NCBI GenBank assembly: GCA_018712075.1
Contig: DVHN01000051.1
Location: forward strand, 1-47,449
Reading direction: 5' to 3'
DNA from: Candidatus Fimimorpha faecalis
GTDB lineage: Bacteria > Bacillota > Clostridia > Lachnospirales > Lachnospiraceae
Length of the DNA stretch: 47,449 nucleotides
Shown here: piece by piece, positions 23,518-32,170 of the stretch
Layout of the letters: every line of letters starts with the position of its first letter
Numbering within the stretch: position 1 is the first letter of the stretch
The notes under the pieces: model-generated
What the model was told of the DNA's origin: nothing
The model's input: the letters and a program-made list of their open reading frames with translations, nothing else
The model's database searches: none
Program-made: the position numbers and the translations under genes

Positions 23518-24750
23518 TCATTCTACTGGTATTTCCACCTGTGACTGATCCCGTGTATACGTAAGGATTACCGATTGTATATTATCAACATCTATAATCT
23601 CATCCATTCTCCCAATAATTTCATATTCTGTCATCGCTTCATCTTTGTATCCACTAACTGATCCCCCTAAACCAAAGCCACTCTCTACAATAGTACCATC
23701 TTTCATTCTAAAATGGGTAGGCAAAAATGGTTCTCCAAAATACTGGTATTCGGTTACCCCATATCTTTCAAATATAGACCAATCATATTCCATCATTAGT
23801 GAGATTGGTGAAATAGCAATATTTCTTATTACTGTTCCATATTGTGGCAATTCCTTATCTTTAATATAAATCTGCTTATTTGTAGCCTTCATCTCCCAAG
23901 TCAATTTCCATTCGCCCTCTCGTTTTATTTCCTCTGGTTTTGGGATTTTCTTACTCCATTCTTCCCAATCAATATCATCTTTATTAATAGAACCTCCAGC
24001 TTCTAGACAAGCTTGTTTTGATATCTGGTTTTCCCATTTTCTTACTTTATCTCCTTCTGGAAAAATATCTTTTAATGTAAGTGTGACCATTTGTCCATTT
24101 ATATTCATTGCTTGACCTTGACTCAAAAGTTCGCAATAAAAACTATGTTCATCTTCTGCTGGATAAATTTTTGGCACAGTAATAAAAATTTCTTCTTCCC
24201 CTTCATCCACAACCATAGTTGCATCTCCAATGCTTGGAGAAATTTCATATACGATTCCCATTGTTTCTTTTGCTTCTTCTGGAATATCCGCTTCTTTAAA
24301 CGGAAATACCGTTCCATCTGTTGCTGTAACCTTTAATAATAAATATAAGAATCTGTTGTCTGCAATTGATTGTACCATTTCTACGTTAATATTATCAAGC
24401 GATGCAATATTGGCTTCTGGCTTATCGGAAAGTCCAATCTGATCCATCTTTTCTTGTATCTGTTCATCTGCTCCAAATAACCAAGTCATAATCGGATGCC
24501 AATTTCCAATCGAATATGCCACACCAGTAACTCCTGCACAGACAAGGATTAATACTCCAATCGCCACAACTGATGTTTTCCAATGTATTTTTTTCCTATA
24601 TGGAATTATCCCATCGTTTTCTCTGCTTCTTTGATAATTTGGTTTTATTTGTTCAAACGCATCATCGATCTTCTGATTCACGATATTGGATAATCCAATC
24701 TCTTTTTTTAATATACGTTTCATTTCTTTTTGCGAATAATTTTTTTTCAT
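23518..24750 (-). CDS. DUF4179-type anti-sigma-like membrane protein
   Basis: A 410-residue protein with a cytoplasmic N-terminus (about 1-58), one membrane helix (TSVVAIGVLILVCAGVTGVAYS, near 60-80) and a large extracellular part beginning with WHPIMTWLFGADEQIQEKMDQIG. That arrangement is typical of DUF4179 proteins encoded after ECF sigma genes in Bacillota. The cytoplasmic part probably holds the sigma factor, and the outside part senses envelope state. It starts 36 bases after the sigma gene with AAGGAG ahead of ATG 24750. No zinc anti-sigma (ZAS) His/Cys motif is visible. Confidence 0.8.
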   Translation of the reverse strand: MKKNYSQKEMKRILKKEIGLSNIVNQKIDDAFEQIKPNYQRSRENDGIIPYRKKIHWKTSVVAIGVLILVCAGVTGVAYSIGNWHPIMTWLFGADEQIQEKMDQIGLSDKPEANIASLDNINVEMVQSIADNRFLYLLLKVTATDGTVFPFKEADIPEEAKETMGIVYEISPSIGDATMVVDEGEEEIFITVPKIYPAEDEHSFYCELLSQGQAMNINGQMVTLTLKDIFPEGDKVRKWENQISKQACLEAGGSINKDDIDWEEWSKKIPKPEEIKREGEWKLTWEMKATNKQIYIKDKELPQYGTVIRNIAISPISLMMEYDWSIFERYGVTEYQYFGEPFLPTHFRMKDGTIVESGFGLGGSVSGYKDEAMTEYEIIGRMDEIIDVDNIQSVILTYTRDQSQVEIPVE

Positions 24751-24786
24751 AGTAAGGTCTCCTTTCTTTTTAAGTACTCGTTTTCC

Positions 24787-25332
24787 TTATATTCGTTCTG
24801 AAACCTTTTGTATTGAATTATTTTTTACTAAATTTATCTCTTCGTATTCTTTTTTTAAACTCTTTCTGGCACGAGACAACCGAGTTTTTACTGTATTTTT
24901 GCTCATTCCCAATAGTTGACTAATTTCGGAAATTTTAAATCCTTCCACATAATACAACACAACAATGAGCCGATATTTCTCATCCAATGTATTTAATAAT
25001 TCTATAAACTCTAAATTTGAGGTAACGGGATTTGGGTCTGCCATCTCTGGATAGACATCACTCATTAAATACTGTCTCTGATTTTGACGTATGATATCAT
25101 TACAGATATTAATTAAAATACGTATCAGCCAAGTTTTAAAATATTTTGGATGTTGAAGCGTATCTAGTTTTTCAAAACAAACCAATATTGTTTCCTGCAT
25201 CGCATCTGCAACATCTTCTTCATTTTTTAAGATAGCTTTTGCGACTTTATACATATCTTGCGTATTACACTCCATCAATTCTAAAAATGCATCGGTATCC
25301 TGCTGCATCGCGCGCTTTACTAATTGCTTCAC
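24787..25332 (-). CDS. ECF-type RNA polymerase sigma factor
   Basis: An 181-residue sigma-70 family protein. Region 2 is seen as DVADAMQETILVCFEKLDTLQHPKYFKTWLIRILINICNDIIR and region 4 as LDEKYRLIVVLYYVEGFKISEISQLLGMSKNTVKTRLSRARKSLKKE. The frame extends to a GTG at 25344, but AGGTGG there is the ribosome binding site for GTG 25332 (MKQLVKRAMQQ), which is preferred. It is co-transcribed with the DUF4179 protein. The promoter 25403-25431 looks like one recognised by ECF factors of the SigV/SigW kind, suggesting self-activation. Confidence 0.9.
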   Translation of the reverse strand: MKQLVKRAMQQDTDAFLELMECNTQDMYKVAKAILKNEEDVADAMQETILVCFEKLDTLQHPKYFKTWLIRILINICNDIIRQNQRQYLMSDVYPEMADPNPVTSNLEFIELLNTLDEKYRLIVVLYYVEGFKISEISQLLGMSKNTVKTRLSRARKSLKKEYEEINLVKNNSIQKVSERI

Positions 25333-25402
25333 CGTTATCACCACCTATTCTTTCCTGCCTTTTTATAGCTATAACAAGTCATCATTTTTTATTTACACTT
25401 AT

Positions 25403-25431
25403 TAGACCCTTAGAACAGTAAAAAAGTTTCA
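25403..25431 (-). promoter_or_regulatory. ECF-type autoregulatory promoter
   Basis: On the minus strand TGAAAC (25426-25431) followed by a T-run, then GGTCTA (25403-25408), with 17 bases between AAC and GGTC. This resembles the AAC-N16/17-CGTC pattern of many ECF sigma factors. Confidence 0.6.
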
Positions 25432-25574
25432 CTTTTAAAATTTTTTTATTAAAATTTTACAAAGCCTCTGATCTCCTATTATAATAAACTTTCATATATA
25501 AAATTCAAATGCAGGATAGGGTATCAATTCTCTGTCTGATCATTGACAACGCTTTTATAGTAAATCATTCTTGC

Positions 25575-25604
25575 TTGACATACTGCATAACATAGTATTA
25601 AGAT
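25575..25604 (+). promoter_or_regulatory. Promoter of the DUF5662 gene
   Basis: Perfect TTGACA (25575-25580), 18-bp spacer, TAAGAT (25599-25604), reading toward the gene at 25691. Confidence 0.6.
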
Positions 25605-25690
25605 AAAAGTAAATGACCAATCATTTATGAGTTATGTTCATTTTTATAATTATACAAAATGAATCCATTCAGAACCATTTGGAGGAAGCT

Positions 25691-26302
25691 ATGAAGTTTA
25701 AGAAATTAATTAGAAATTTCTGTGGACATTTTTCTACGATCACTCGACATAAAATTGTTGTAATGAAACATTGTTTTAAAGTAGGCTTATACAAACAAGG
25801 CTTACTCCACGATCTTTCTAAATATAGTCCCACTGAATTTATTCCAGGCGTAAAATATTTTCAGGGTAATAAAAGCCCAAACAATCAACAGCGTCTTGTA
25901 GAAGGGTGTTCCGAAGCATGGCTGCACCATAAAGGCAGAAACAAACACCATTTTGAATATTGGATGGACTATCCGCTCAATAGCCGTGAGATCCATAAAC
26001 TCATCGGAATTGAAATGCCAATTCGTTATGCAGTAGAAATGTTTTGCGATAGAGTGGCTGCCAGTAAAATTTATAGTAAAGATGCTTATACCGATCGTTC
26101 TCCGCTAGAATATTATGAACAAGGTCCAGCTAAAGGCATTATGAATGAAAGAACCGCCGCTCTTTTACACCATTTATTAATTATGCTCGCAGAAAAGGGA
26201 GAAGAAAAAACTTTCCATTATATAAGAACGAAACTGTTAAAAAAGGGACGACGCCATCATTTAAAAAAGAGGAGAATCCAAAATTCACCTAAACATTCCT
26301 AA
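25691..26302 (+). CDS. DUF5662 family protein
   Basis: A 203-residue cytoplasmic protein recognisable as DUF5662, a family of unknown function common in gut Bacillota. It is rich in histidines: HKIVVMKHCF, LLHDLSKYSPTEF, AWLHHKGRNKHHFEYW. The H...HD.SK arrangement recalls metal-binding HD-type hydrolases, but activity is unproven. The frame could open at 25634, but GGAGGAAGCT sits right before ATG 25691, so that start is chosen. The C-terminus is basic (KKGRRHHLKKRR). Monocistronic, with its own promoter and terminator. Confidence 0.8.
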   Translation: MKFKKLIRNFCGHFSTITRHKIVVMKHCFKVGLYKQGLLHDLSKYSPTEFIPGVKYFQGNKSPNNQQRLVEGCSEAWLHHKGRNKHHFEYWMDYPLNSREIHKLIGIEMPIRYAVEMFCDRVAASKIYSKDAYTDRSPLEYYEQGPAKGIMNERTAALLHHLLIMLAEKGEEKTFHYIRTKLLKKGRRHHLKKRRIQNSPKHS

Positions 26303-26343
26303 TAAGAGAAAACTTTCATGGAATTTTTCTATATCACGATAAC

Positions 26344-26387
26344 AAAAATACAGCGATCACCAGAAAGGGAAATACGCTGTATTTTTT
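26344..26387 (+). terminator. Terminator after DUF5662 gene (bidirectional)
   Basis: AAAAATACAGCG (26344-26355) pairs with CGCTGTATTTTT (from 26375), followed by more T. It sits between convergent genes. Confidence 0.85.
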
Positions 26388-26399
26388 ATTTTCTATATT

Positions 26400-27314
26400 C
26401 TATTTTTTTCGCTTTATACTGTCAGCTACCGTTTTTTCTTTTGTTTCATTTTCCACTATTTGTAGAAAATCTGCTTCTTTTTTCTTTAAACGTGGAATAA
26501 AACGCCGTGCCATCTTTCCTTTTCCTTTACTTCTGATATAAAAATACCCGATAAAAGAAAACACAATCGCCCCAATAAAGTTTACAAGCAAATCTTTCAT
26601 TGTATCATGAAGTCCAATATCCAAGTATCCTCCTAGTCCTAAACTTTGTCCATTTACAACTACATCTTGAATATTAGAAATAACCATTGGGACATTCCGT
26701 CCTTCTGGGTCCAACATAACCGAGCTAATTGTTTGTATTACGGTATCTTTTTGCATATCAAATTGTAGGATACAGTCCATCCCATATTCAAAAAACTCCC
26801 AAATTACTCCAACTGTCATAGAAAAACAAAATGCTACAATGGACATAAATACTGGTGACAATTGAAATTTCATTCGCTCTTCTCGATTTAAAATATCTAC
26901 CAATGAGAACCCAATTGCAGCCATCAAAAATCCATTCAGCGTATGCAAAATCGTATCCCAAGCACTAATTTTAATATAATACTCTTGTATTTCCCCTAAA
27001 ATCTCTGCTGCAAATATAAATAATAAAATAATAATTTCCAATGTAGTAGGCAGTTCGATTTTAAAGTTCACTTGAATAAAACTTGGCATCACTAATAAAA
27101 TTAGAGTCAAAAAGCATAAAAATACATTTTCATAATTTCGATTGAATATTTGTAAAATCATACATAAAATTACTAACGCTCGTAACGCAGCATAGACAAA
27201 AAAAGAACTTTTATGCTCCCTTAACTCCATGGTTAGCGCCTTTAGAATACTTCGTATTTTTTTCATTTTGTCCAGCAAAGATGTTTTTCGCTTTTCTGTG
27301 ATAAAAGGAATCAC
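26400..27314 (-). CDS. Multi-spanning membrane protein, YjdF/DUF2238-like
   Basis: A 304-residue integral membrane protein with about seven hydrophobic helices and a basic C-terminal tail. The segments WDTILHTLNGFLMAAIGFSLVDIL and GVIWEFFEYGMD resemble the DUF2238/YjdF family signature. The function is unknown. The start is uncertain: GTG 27314 is the most upstream possibility because an in-frame stop lies 6-8 bases before it, yet AGGAGG is 18 bases away. ATG 17 codons inside (MKKIRSILKAL) is the alternative. A TATACT -10-like element lies at 27363-27368. Monocistronic. Confidence 0.7.
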   Translation of the reverse strand: MIPFITEKRKTSLLDKMKKIRSILKALTMELREHKSSFFVYAALRALVILCMILQIFNRNYENVFLCFLTLILLVMPSFIQVNFKIELPTTLEIIILLFIFAAEILGEIQEYYIKISAWDTILHTLNGFLMAAIGFSLVDILNREERMKFQLSPVFMSIVAFCFSMTVGVIWEFFEYGMDCILQFDMQKDTVIQTISSVMLDPEGRNVPMVISNIQDVVVNGQSLGLGGYLDIGLHDTMKDLLVNFIGAIVFSFIGYFYIRSKGKGKMARRFIPRLKKKEADFLQIVENETKEKTVADSIKRKK

Positions 27315-27465
27315 GAAATCTTATCTCTGCATCCTCCTTCTTTCTTCTTTTCCTGTTTTCCCAGTATACCATATATCCACATAAAATGCAGTGTATTTTT
27401 TTACTTTACTTAATCCCCCAGAATGTCTTTCTTTTTCCTTTTGCATTTCACAATAATATTAGCAA

Positions 27466-27495
27466 GAAGCAGCCCATTGATATTTGAGCTGCTTC
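27466..27495 (-). terminator. Weak terminator after the redox operon
   Basis: GAAGCAGC (27466-27473) pairs with GCTGCTTC (27488-27495). The following minus-strand sequence is only moderately T-rich. Confidence 0.5.
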
Positions 27496-27514
27496 CAATT
27501 TTCTTCCTATATGC

Positions 27515-28537
27515 TTATTTTTCTTCTATTTGCTTTTCTAAAAGCTCTAATGTTTCCCAGACTTCATCCATGACTGGAATTCCATTTTTTAGATTCTCTT
27601 CTCTTGTTATTAATTCTCGTTCTCCTGGATAGTAAATGCTTCCATTTTCTTGAACTGGTTCGGATTCCTTTATATTTGTCAAAATCTGATCTACAATCTC
27701 ATCTGTCAAATCTACAGAATTCATCTTAGATGGGTCAATCGCAATCATAACTTGAGATAAACCTACTTCTTCTCCAAATGTTCCGATTTTATGAACTGAA
27801 TTTCCATTGGTTAGAACAGTAGCAATCAAATCCAACGCAATTGAAATGCCAGAACCTTTCCAATACCCCATCGGAAGAACTCTCCAAGTTTTTTCAATTT
27901 CAGCTGGATCAGTCGTAAGATTTCCATTGGAATCATAACCGCCTGGTACACTGAGTTGTTGTCCTTTTAATCTTGCCTCTTGGATTTTTCCATAAGAAAA
28001 TTGGGAAACTGCACAATCTATCACAACATGTTTTCCATTGCTTCTTGGAATTGCCATTACAATTGGGTTATTGCCAATCCTTCTATCCTTTCCACCCCAC
28101 GCCGGCATATTCGGCATTGTATTCGACCAGCAAATCCCAATGCATCCTTGATTAGCTGCCTGCCATCCATAACTTCCCCCACGCATCCAATGATTATTAT
28201 TTCCCAATGCAACAATGCCAATTCCATACTGTTTTGCAAGCTCACAAGCCCGATCCATAGCCAATTTTGCATTTAGTGGACCAAAACCACGATGACCATT
28301 CCATCTCTCCATCGCTCCCATTTGAATTTCACATTCTGGAATCGCATACGGATCAATTTCTCCTTTTTCCAAATAGCGAACAACTCTTGGAAAACGATTC
28401 ACTCCATGGGAATAAATACCATCCAAACTATTTTGAGCAAATACACCAGCTGCTGCATGGGCATATTCCTTTTTTAATCCCCTGCTTTCTAAAATTCTTT
28501 CAAATTTTGCTAATAGATCTTTATATTGAACTCTCAT
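27515..28537 (-). CDS. yiaK: 2,3-diketo-L-gulonate reductase-like malate/lactate dehydrogenase family enzyme
   Basis: A 340-residue NAD(P)H-dependent reductase of the LDH2/MDH2 family. The similarity to YiaK (DlgD) is close along the chain: the start MRVQYKDLLAKFERIL, then YSHGVNRFPRVVRYLEKGEI, ALGNNNHWMRGGSYGWQAA, GICWSNTMPNMPAWGG and RVLPMGYWKGSGISIALD. YiaK reduces 2,3-diketo-L-gulonate to 3-keto-L-gulonate in ascorbate/gulonate breakdown. Start ATG 28537 has GGGAG; the upstream extension to 28579 overlaps the previous gene and is rejected. It is the last gene of a redox operon, 23 bases after the CoA-disulfide reductase gene, with no other diketogulonate genes nearby, so the true substrate could differ. 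Confidence 0.88.
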   Translation of the reverse strand: MRVQYKDLLAKFERILESRGLKKEYAHAAAGVFAQNSLDGIYSHGVNRFPRVVRYLEKGEIDPYAIPECEIQMGAMERWNGHRGFGPLNAKLAMDRACELAKQYGIGIVALGNNNHWMRGGSYGWQAANQGCIGICWSNTMPNMPAWGGKDRRIGNNPIVMAIPRSNGKHVVIDCAVSQFSYGKIQEARLKGQQLSVPGGYDSNGNLTTDPAEIEKTWRVLPMGYWKGSGISIALDLIATVLTNGNSVHKIGTFGEEVGLSQVMIAIDPSKMNSVDLTDEIVDQILTNIKESEPVQENGSIYYPGERELITREENLKNGIPVMDEVWETLELLEKQIEEK

Positions 28538-28560
28538 CCCAATCTCCCATGTTCTTTTTT

Positions 28561-30249
28561 CTATCTTTTCAGACCACAAGGTCCTGTTCCTTCTGGATCT
28601 GGGATACTGCCATAACGCAAGTTTTCATAAAATCCATATCCACCAGAAATATTATAGCATTCAAATCCATTTTGCTTCAATATTCGACATGCAATATAAC
28701 TACGTAAACCACTCTGGCAATAAACATAAATCTTCTTATCTTTTGGCAGTTCTTCCATTCGATCTCTTATTTCATCTACTGGAATATGCATTACAGAATC
28801 CAAATGTCCTCTTCGATACTCCATATCCGTACGTGCATCTAAAACTACTGCATCTTTCGGAATAGAATCTATCTCTTGCCAATGAATCTGTTTTACTTTA
28901 TCCGTTAGCAGGTTTTCCATTACATAGCCAATCATATTTAACGGATCTTTAGCAGAAGAATATGGAGGTGCATACGCTAAATCCAATTCTGTCAGATCAT
29001 AGGCAGTCATTTTAGCTCTAATTGCAGTTGCTAACACATCAATTCTCTTATCCACTCCTCCAAAACCTACGATCTGACCTCCTAGAATCCGTCCAGTCTT
29101 TGTTTCAAACAATACTTTTAACGTAATGCTCGCTGCTCCTGGATAGTAAGTGGCATGGGACGCAGCGTTTATGATCGCATAATCAAAATCCATTCCTAAT
29201 CTTCCTGCTTCTTTTGCATTCAATCCAGTTGATGCAATTGTCATATCAAATAGCTTTAAAACCGATGAGCCTTGGGAACCTTTGAATTCACTTGGAATTC
29301 CACAAATATGATCTGCTGCAATTCTTCCTTGCTTGTTTGCTGGACCTGCTAAAGAAATCACTGCTTTCTTTCCAGAAACAAAATGTGTGACTTCTACCGC
29401 ATCCCCCACTGCATAAATATCAGATTCTGAAGTTTGCATATTTGTATTTGTACAAATGGCACCTTTCACCCCTAATTCCAGTCCAGCCTTCTTCGCTAAA
29501 CCGTTTTCTGGTACAACTCCTACTGCTAAAATAACTAGATCCGTTTCAAATGACATTTGATTTTTTAAATTCACTTGAATTCCATTGGAAGTTTCTTTAT
29601 ATGACTCTACTGGGGCATTTAATTTTAAATGAATCCCATTCGCTCTCATATAATTATGCACAATTGCAGCCATATCCAAATCCAACGGAGGCATAACCTG
29701 ACCAGAACGCTGTAATAAGGTAACATCAATTCCCTTATTTTTTAAATTCTCTGCCATTTCCAGACCAATAAAACCTCCGCCAATAATTGTGGCTGTTTTG
29801 GGCTGATGTTGCTTTATATAAGAATCAATTTCAAACGTATCTTCCACAGTACGAAGGGTAAATATTCGATTGCTCTCCACTCCTGGAGTATCTGGAATAA
29901 CTGGCTTTGCACCTGGAGATAAAATTAATTTATCATAATATTCTTGATACTGGGTTCCATCCTCCAATTTATAAACAGTTACTGACTTATTTTTCGGATC
30001 AATCTCAATAACTTCCTGGCGTACTCTTACATCAATGCGAAATCGACGATAGAAACTTTCAGGTGTTTGCAAAGTCAGATTTTTCCGTTCTGTAATTTCT
30101 CCTCCAATATAATATGGCAAACCACAATTTGCATAAGAAATATATCCACTTCGTTCCAAAATAATAATTTCCGCCTGCTCATCCAAACGTCTCAATCTTG
30201 CTGCTGCGGTTGCACCTCCTGCAACACCTCCCACAATTACTACCTTCAA
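28561..30249 (-). CDS. CoA-disulfide reductase / NADH oxidase fused to rhodanese domain
   Basis: A 562-residue FAD enzyme: N-terminal FAD fold (VVIVGGVAGGATAAARLRRL), active-site Cys 42 in SYANCGLPYYIGG, NAD fold (ATIIGGGFIGLEMAENL), dimerisation domain, and a C-terminal rhodanese domain (about 465-555) with catalytic Cys 511 in VYCQSGLRS. This fusion is the CoADR-RHD type, known to reduce CoA disulfides, persulfides or polysulfide with NAD(P)H. The rhodanese Cys would receive or hand over sulfane sulfur. The start is TTG 30249 with AAGGAG at proper spacing; this rare start may limit translation. It sits between thioredoxin and the YiaK-like gene. Confidence 0.92.
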   Translation of the reverse strand: MKVVIVGGVAGGATAAARLRRLDEQAEIIILERSGYISYANCGLPYYIGGEITERKNLTLQTPESFYRRFRIDVRVRQEVIEIDPKNKSVTVYKLEDGTQYQEYYDKLILSPGAKPVIPDTPGVESNRIFTLRTVEDTFEIDSYIKQHQPKTATIIGGGFIGLEMAENLKNKGIDVTLLQRSGQVMPPLDLDMAAIVHNYMRANGIHLKLNAPVESYKETSNGIQVNLKNQMSFETDLVILAVGVVPENGLAKKAGLELGVKGAICTNTNMQTSESDIYAVGDAVEVTHFVSGKKAVISLAGPANKQGRIAADHICGIPSEFKGSQGSSVLKLFDMTIASTGLNAKEAGRLGMDFDYAIINAASHATYYPGAASITLKVLFETKTGRILGGQIVGFGGVDKRIDVLATAIRAKMTAYDLTELDLAYAPPYSSAKDPLNMIGYVMENLLTDKVKQIHWQEIDSIPKDAVVLDARTDMEYRRGHLDSVMHIPVDEIRDRMEELPKDKKIYVYCQSGLRSYIACRILKQNGFECYNISGGYGFYENLRYGSIPDPEGTGPCGLKR

Positions 30250-30299
30250 TTTTTCTTCTCCTTCCTTTGGAAACTTTATCTACCTTATAAATCCCTTAA

Positions 30300-30608
30300 T
30301 TATCCAATCATTGCCTGGATAACCGCCTTTGGCTGAACGCCAACTTTCTGTGCAGTAATCTTTCCATTCTTAATTACTATCAACGTAGGAATACTCATAA
30401 TCTGAAACTTCTGTGCCAATTCTGGCTGTTCATCTACATTCACTTTTCCAACAACAATATCGGAGCGTTCTGCTGCAATTTCTTCTACAACTGGAGCAAT
30501 CATTCTGCATGGTCCACACCAGGTTGCCCAGAAATCTAATAAAACAGGCTTCTCACTTTCTAAAACTTCTATATTAAAATTTTGTTTTGTAATTGTTTTT
30601 ACTGACAT
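30300..30608 (-). CDS. trxA: Thioredoxin
   Basis: A 102-residue classic thioredoxin with the active site WCGPC (residues 30-34), a preceding LLDFWATW strand and the cis-Pro segment SIPTLIVI. It reduces disulfides or persulfides in the cytoplasm. The frame extends to 30680, overlapping the regulator gene, but GGAG before ATG 30608 fixes the start. Its position ahead of a CoA-disulfide/persulfide reductase suggests the two share sulfur or disulfide substrates. No thioredoxin reductase is adjacent. Confidence 0.95.
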   Translation of the reverse strand: MSVKTITKQNFNIEVLESEKPVLLDFWATWCGPCRMIAPVVEEIAAERSDIVVGKVNVDEQPELAQKFQIMSIPTLIVIKNGKITAQKVGVQPKAVIQAMIG

Positions 30609-30676
30609 ATTCGTCAACTCCTTTTCTATTGATACGCTTAGTATATTCCACTTCCATCTATTTTTCTGTAACTGAG

Positions 30677-31351
30677 TCACAAATAACGCTTCAACTTTTC
30701 CTTGTCTAACACAGTTATTTTTCCACGTGAAACAGTTACGATTCCCTCCTCACTAAAATATTTCAGTGTCCTGGAAACAACCTCTCTCGCACTTCCCATA
30801 TATCGTGCAATCTGATCATGTGTATAATAAATTGTGTTATCCTTACGTTTCAATATCTCATCCCATAAAAAGATTGCCAACCTTTGATCCGCTTTCATAA
30901 ACAAAATCTGCTGCATTGTCCACATCACATCGGAAAACCTTTCTGTAGAAGAGCGATAAGTAAACAATTCTACATAAACATTTTGTTCCATAAGCTGTTT
31001 AAAATAGGAAAGCGGAATTAAAATTACCTCCGTATCTTCTACTGCCTCGATCAATATATCAAATGCGACTGCATCCAATACACATGAAGCGGAAAGTACA
31101 CAGTTATCTCCCGAAAACAAACGATATAACGTTACTTCCCGTCCATCTTCCGAAAGAATATAAGCTCTGATTTGACCAGAAAGAATCAATAACACACCAG
31201 CACATTTCTGATCCGTACGATGAATTGGCATTTCTTTACGAAATGTTACAACAATACTATTTTTTATAAGTAATTCCCTCTCCCCATCCGATAATTGACC
31301 CCAAAAAGGAAAACCCTTTTTTAAAGCAGGAATCAACGAATCTGAAATCAT
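30677..31351 (-). CDS. Crp/Fnr-family transcription regulator
   Basis: A 224-residue regulator: cyclic-nucleotide-binding-type beta barrel (about 25-140), dimer helix, and C-terminal Crp helix-turn-helix (YYTHDQIARYMGSAREVVSRTLKYFSEEG). The N-terminal cysteine cluster that binds Fe-S in Fnr is not visible. Two Cys residues lie in the barrel (NCVLSASCVLD) and might sense redox state or sulfur. GTGGAGG before ATG 31351 sets the start; the longer frame to 31435 runs through the promoter. It is first in the operon, so it probably regulates the thioredoxin, CoA-disulfide reductase and YiaK-like genes. Confidence 0.9.
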   Translation of the reverse strand: MISDSLIPALKKGFPFWGQLSDGERELLIKNSIVVTFRKEMPIHRTDQKCAGVLLILSGQIRAYILSEDGREVTLYRLFSGDNCVLSASCVLDAVAFDILIEAVEDTEVILIPLSYFKQLMEQNVYVELFTYRSSTERFSDVMWTMQQILFMKADQRLAIFLWDEILKRKDNTIYYTHDQIARYMGSAREVVSRTLKYFSEEGIVTVSRGKITVLDKEKLKRYL

Positions 31352-31411
31352 ACCTCCACTCCTCTCACTGTATTTTGTAACTTGATGCTTCCATTTATCC
31401 CTTTTTCGTCT

Positions 31412-31439
31412 ATTATAACATTTTTTATTTGGCAAGCAA
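31412..31439 (-). promoter_or_regulatory. Promoter of the Crp/thioredoxin operon
   Basis: TTGCTT (31434-31439), 16-bp spacer, TATAAT (31412-31417), about 60 bp before the chosen start at 31351. Confidence 0.65.
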
Positions 31440-31463
31440 CAGCAAAATAAAAAGTTGAAATGA

Positions 31464-31517
31464 TAGAATACCTTCTAAGTAGATTTTTGTCATTTTCCCT
31501 ACTCAGAAGGTATTCTA
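31464..31517 (-). terminator. Terminator after the metzincin gene pair
   Basis: TAGAATACCTTCTAAGTAG (31464-31482) pairs with CTACTCAGAAGGTATTCTA (31499-31517), with one mismatch. T-rich sequence follows on the minus strand. Confidence 0.85.
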
Positions 31518-31528
31518 TTATAGCTTCT

Positions 31529-32125
31529 TTACTCTATTCGTTTTACATATTTTTGTCTTGCCTGTGCCGCAATACTATCCACTGAATCTCTGTAACTTTG
31601 ATTATTTCTTGCAAATGTTGATATCGATTCTTCGTGAACTGATACTTTTCCAAATCTTATTCCTCGAGTTAAAAAACAATCATGAGAAGTGGATTTTCTC
31701 AGGAATAAAATATATTCTTTTCCAATTTCCATTTTTTCATATCCAGCAATGTGATAAACGATATCTCCATCCTGAAATTCATTTTCCCATATTTTTATAA
31801 TCTGATCTTTCTGAATTTCATTTCCCAATGTATTATAAAATACTTCTTGAATTTTCACATCTGACATCGTATATCCATATGCTATGCGGCCATCCCGTCT
31901 CTCTACAATAGAATCATCCTCTGCCAATTTCTTTACTCGTACAATACATTCTGACGCATTTTCCAACTCTTCCAATGTCTCAAAATTATCCGTTTTCGCA
32001 AGAACATATTCGTCTCTCTTCACGTCCTTTTCTAAACTAAGACAATTCCATAAGAAAATCCCACTAATCACCACTACCAATGATGCTAAAAGAATCCATA
32101 TTTTTTTCTTCATCTCATATCCCAT
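31529..32125 (-). CDS. Membrane-tethered extracytoplasmic protein of unknown function
   Basis: A 198-residue protein with a basic start and a hydrophobic helix (KKKIWILLASLVVVISGIFLWNCLSL) that acts as a signal or anchor; a Cys follows the helix but without a good lipobox. The rest is a small mixed alpha/beta domain (ASECIVRVKKLAEDDSIVERRDGRIAYG, then HIAGYEKMEIGKEYILFL). I do not recognise a named family. The start may be ATG 32125 (GGAAG upstream) or four codons later. It follows a secreted metalloprotease gene by 45 bases and shares its terminator, so it may be the protease's substrate, inhibitor or partner. Confidence 0.7.
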   Translation of the reverse strand: MGYEMKKKIWILLASLVVVISGIFLWNCLSLEKDVKRDEYVLAKTDNFETLEELENASECIVRVKKLAEDDSIVERRDGRIAYGYTMSDVKIQEVFYNTLGNEIQKDQIIKIWENEFQDGDIVYHIAGYEKMEIGKEYILFLRKSTSHDCFLTRGIRFGKVSVHEESISTFARNNQSYRDSVDSIAAQARQKYVKRIE

Positions 32126-32170
32126 TCCTATCTTCCATTATAACAACTCACTTTTTTCCATACTATCCAT

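Larger units (their letters stand above)
25333..25690. promoter_or_regulatory. Divergent region between sigma gene and DUF5662 gene
   Basis: About 358 bases with no gene. It holds the ECF-type promoter (25403-25431, minus), and the DUF5662 promoter (25575-25604, plus) further on. Between them I see only AT-rich sequence. Confidence 0.55.

Noticed and set aside
28267-28707. A 146-codon plus-strand frame across the yiaK/CoADR junction
   Set aside because: It opposes two well-recognised genes, and its composition is that of a reverse-strand shadow.
30677-31351. Oxygen-sensing Fnr with an Fe-S cluster
   Set aside because: The N-terminal cysteine cluster needed for the Fe-S centre is absent.
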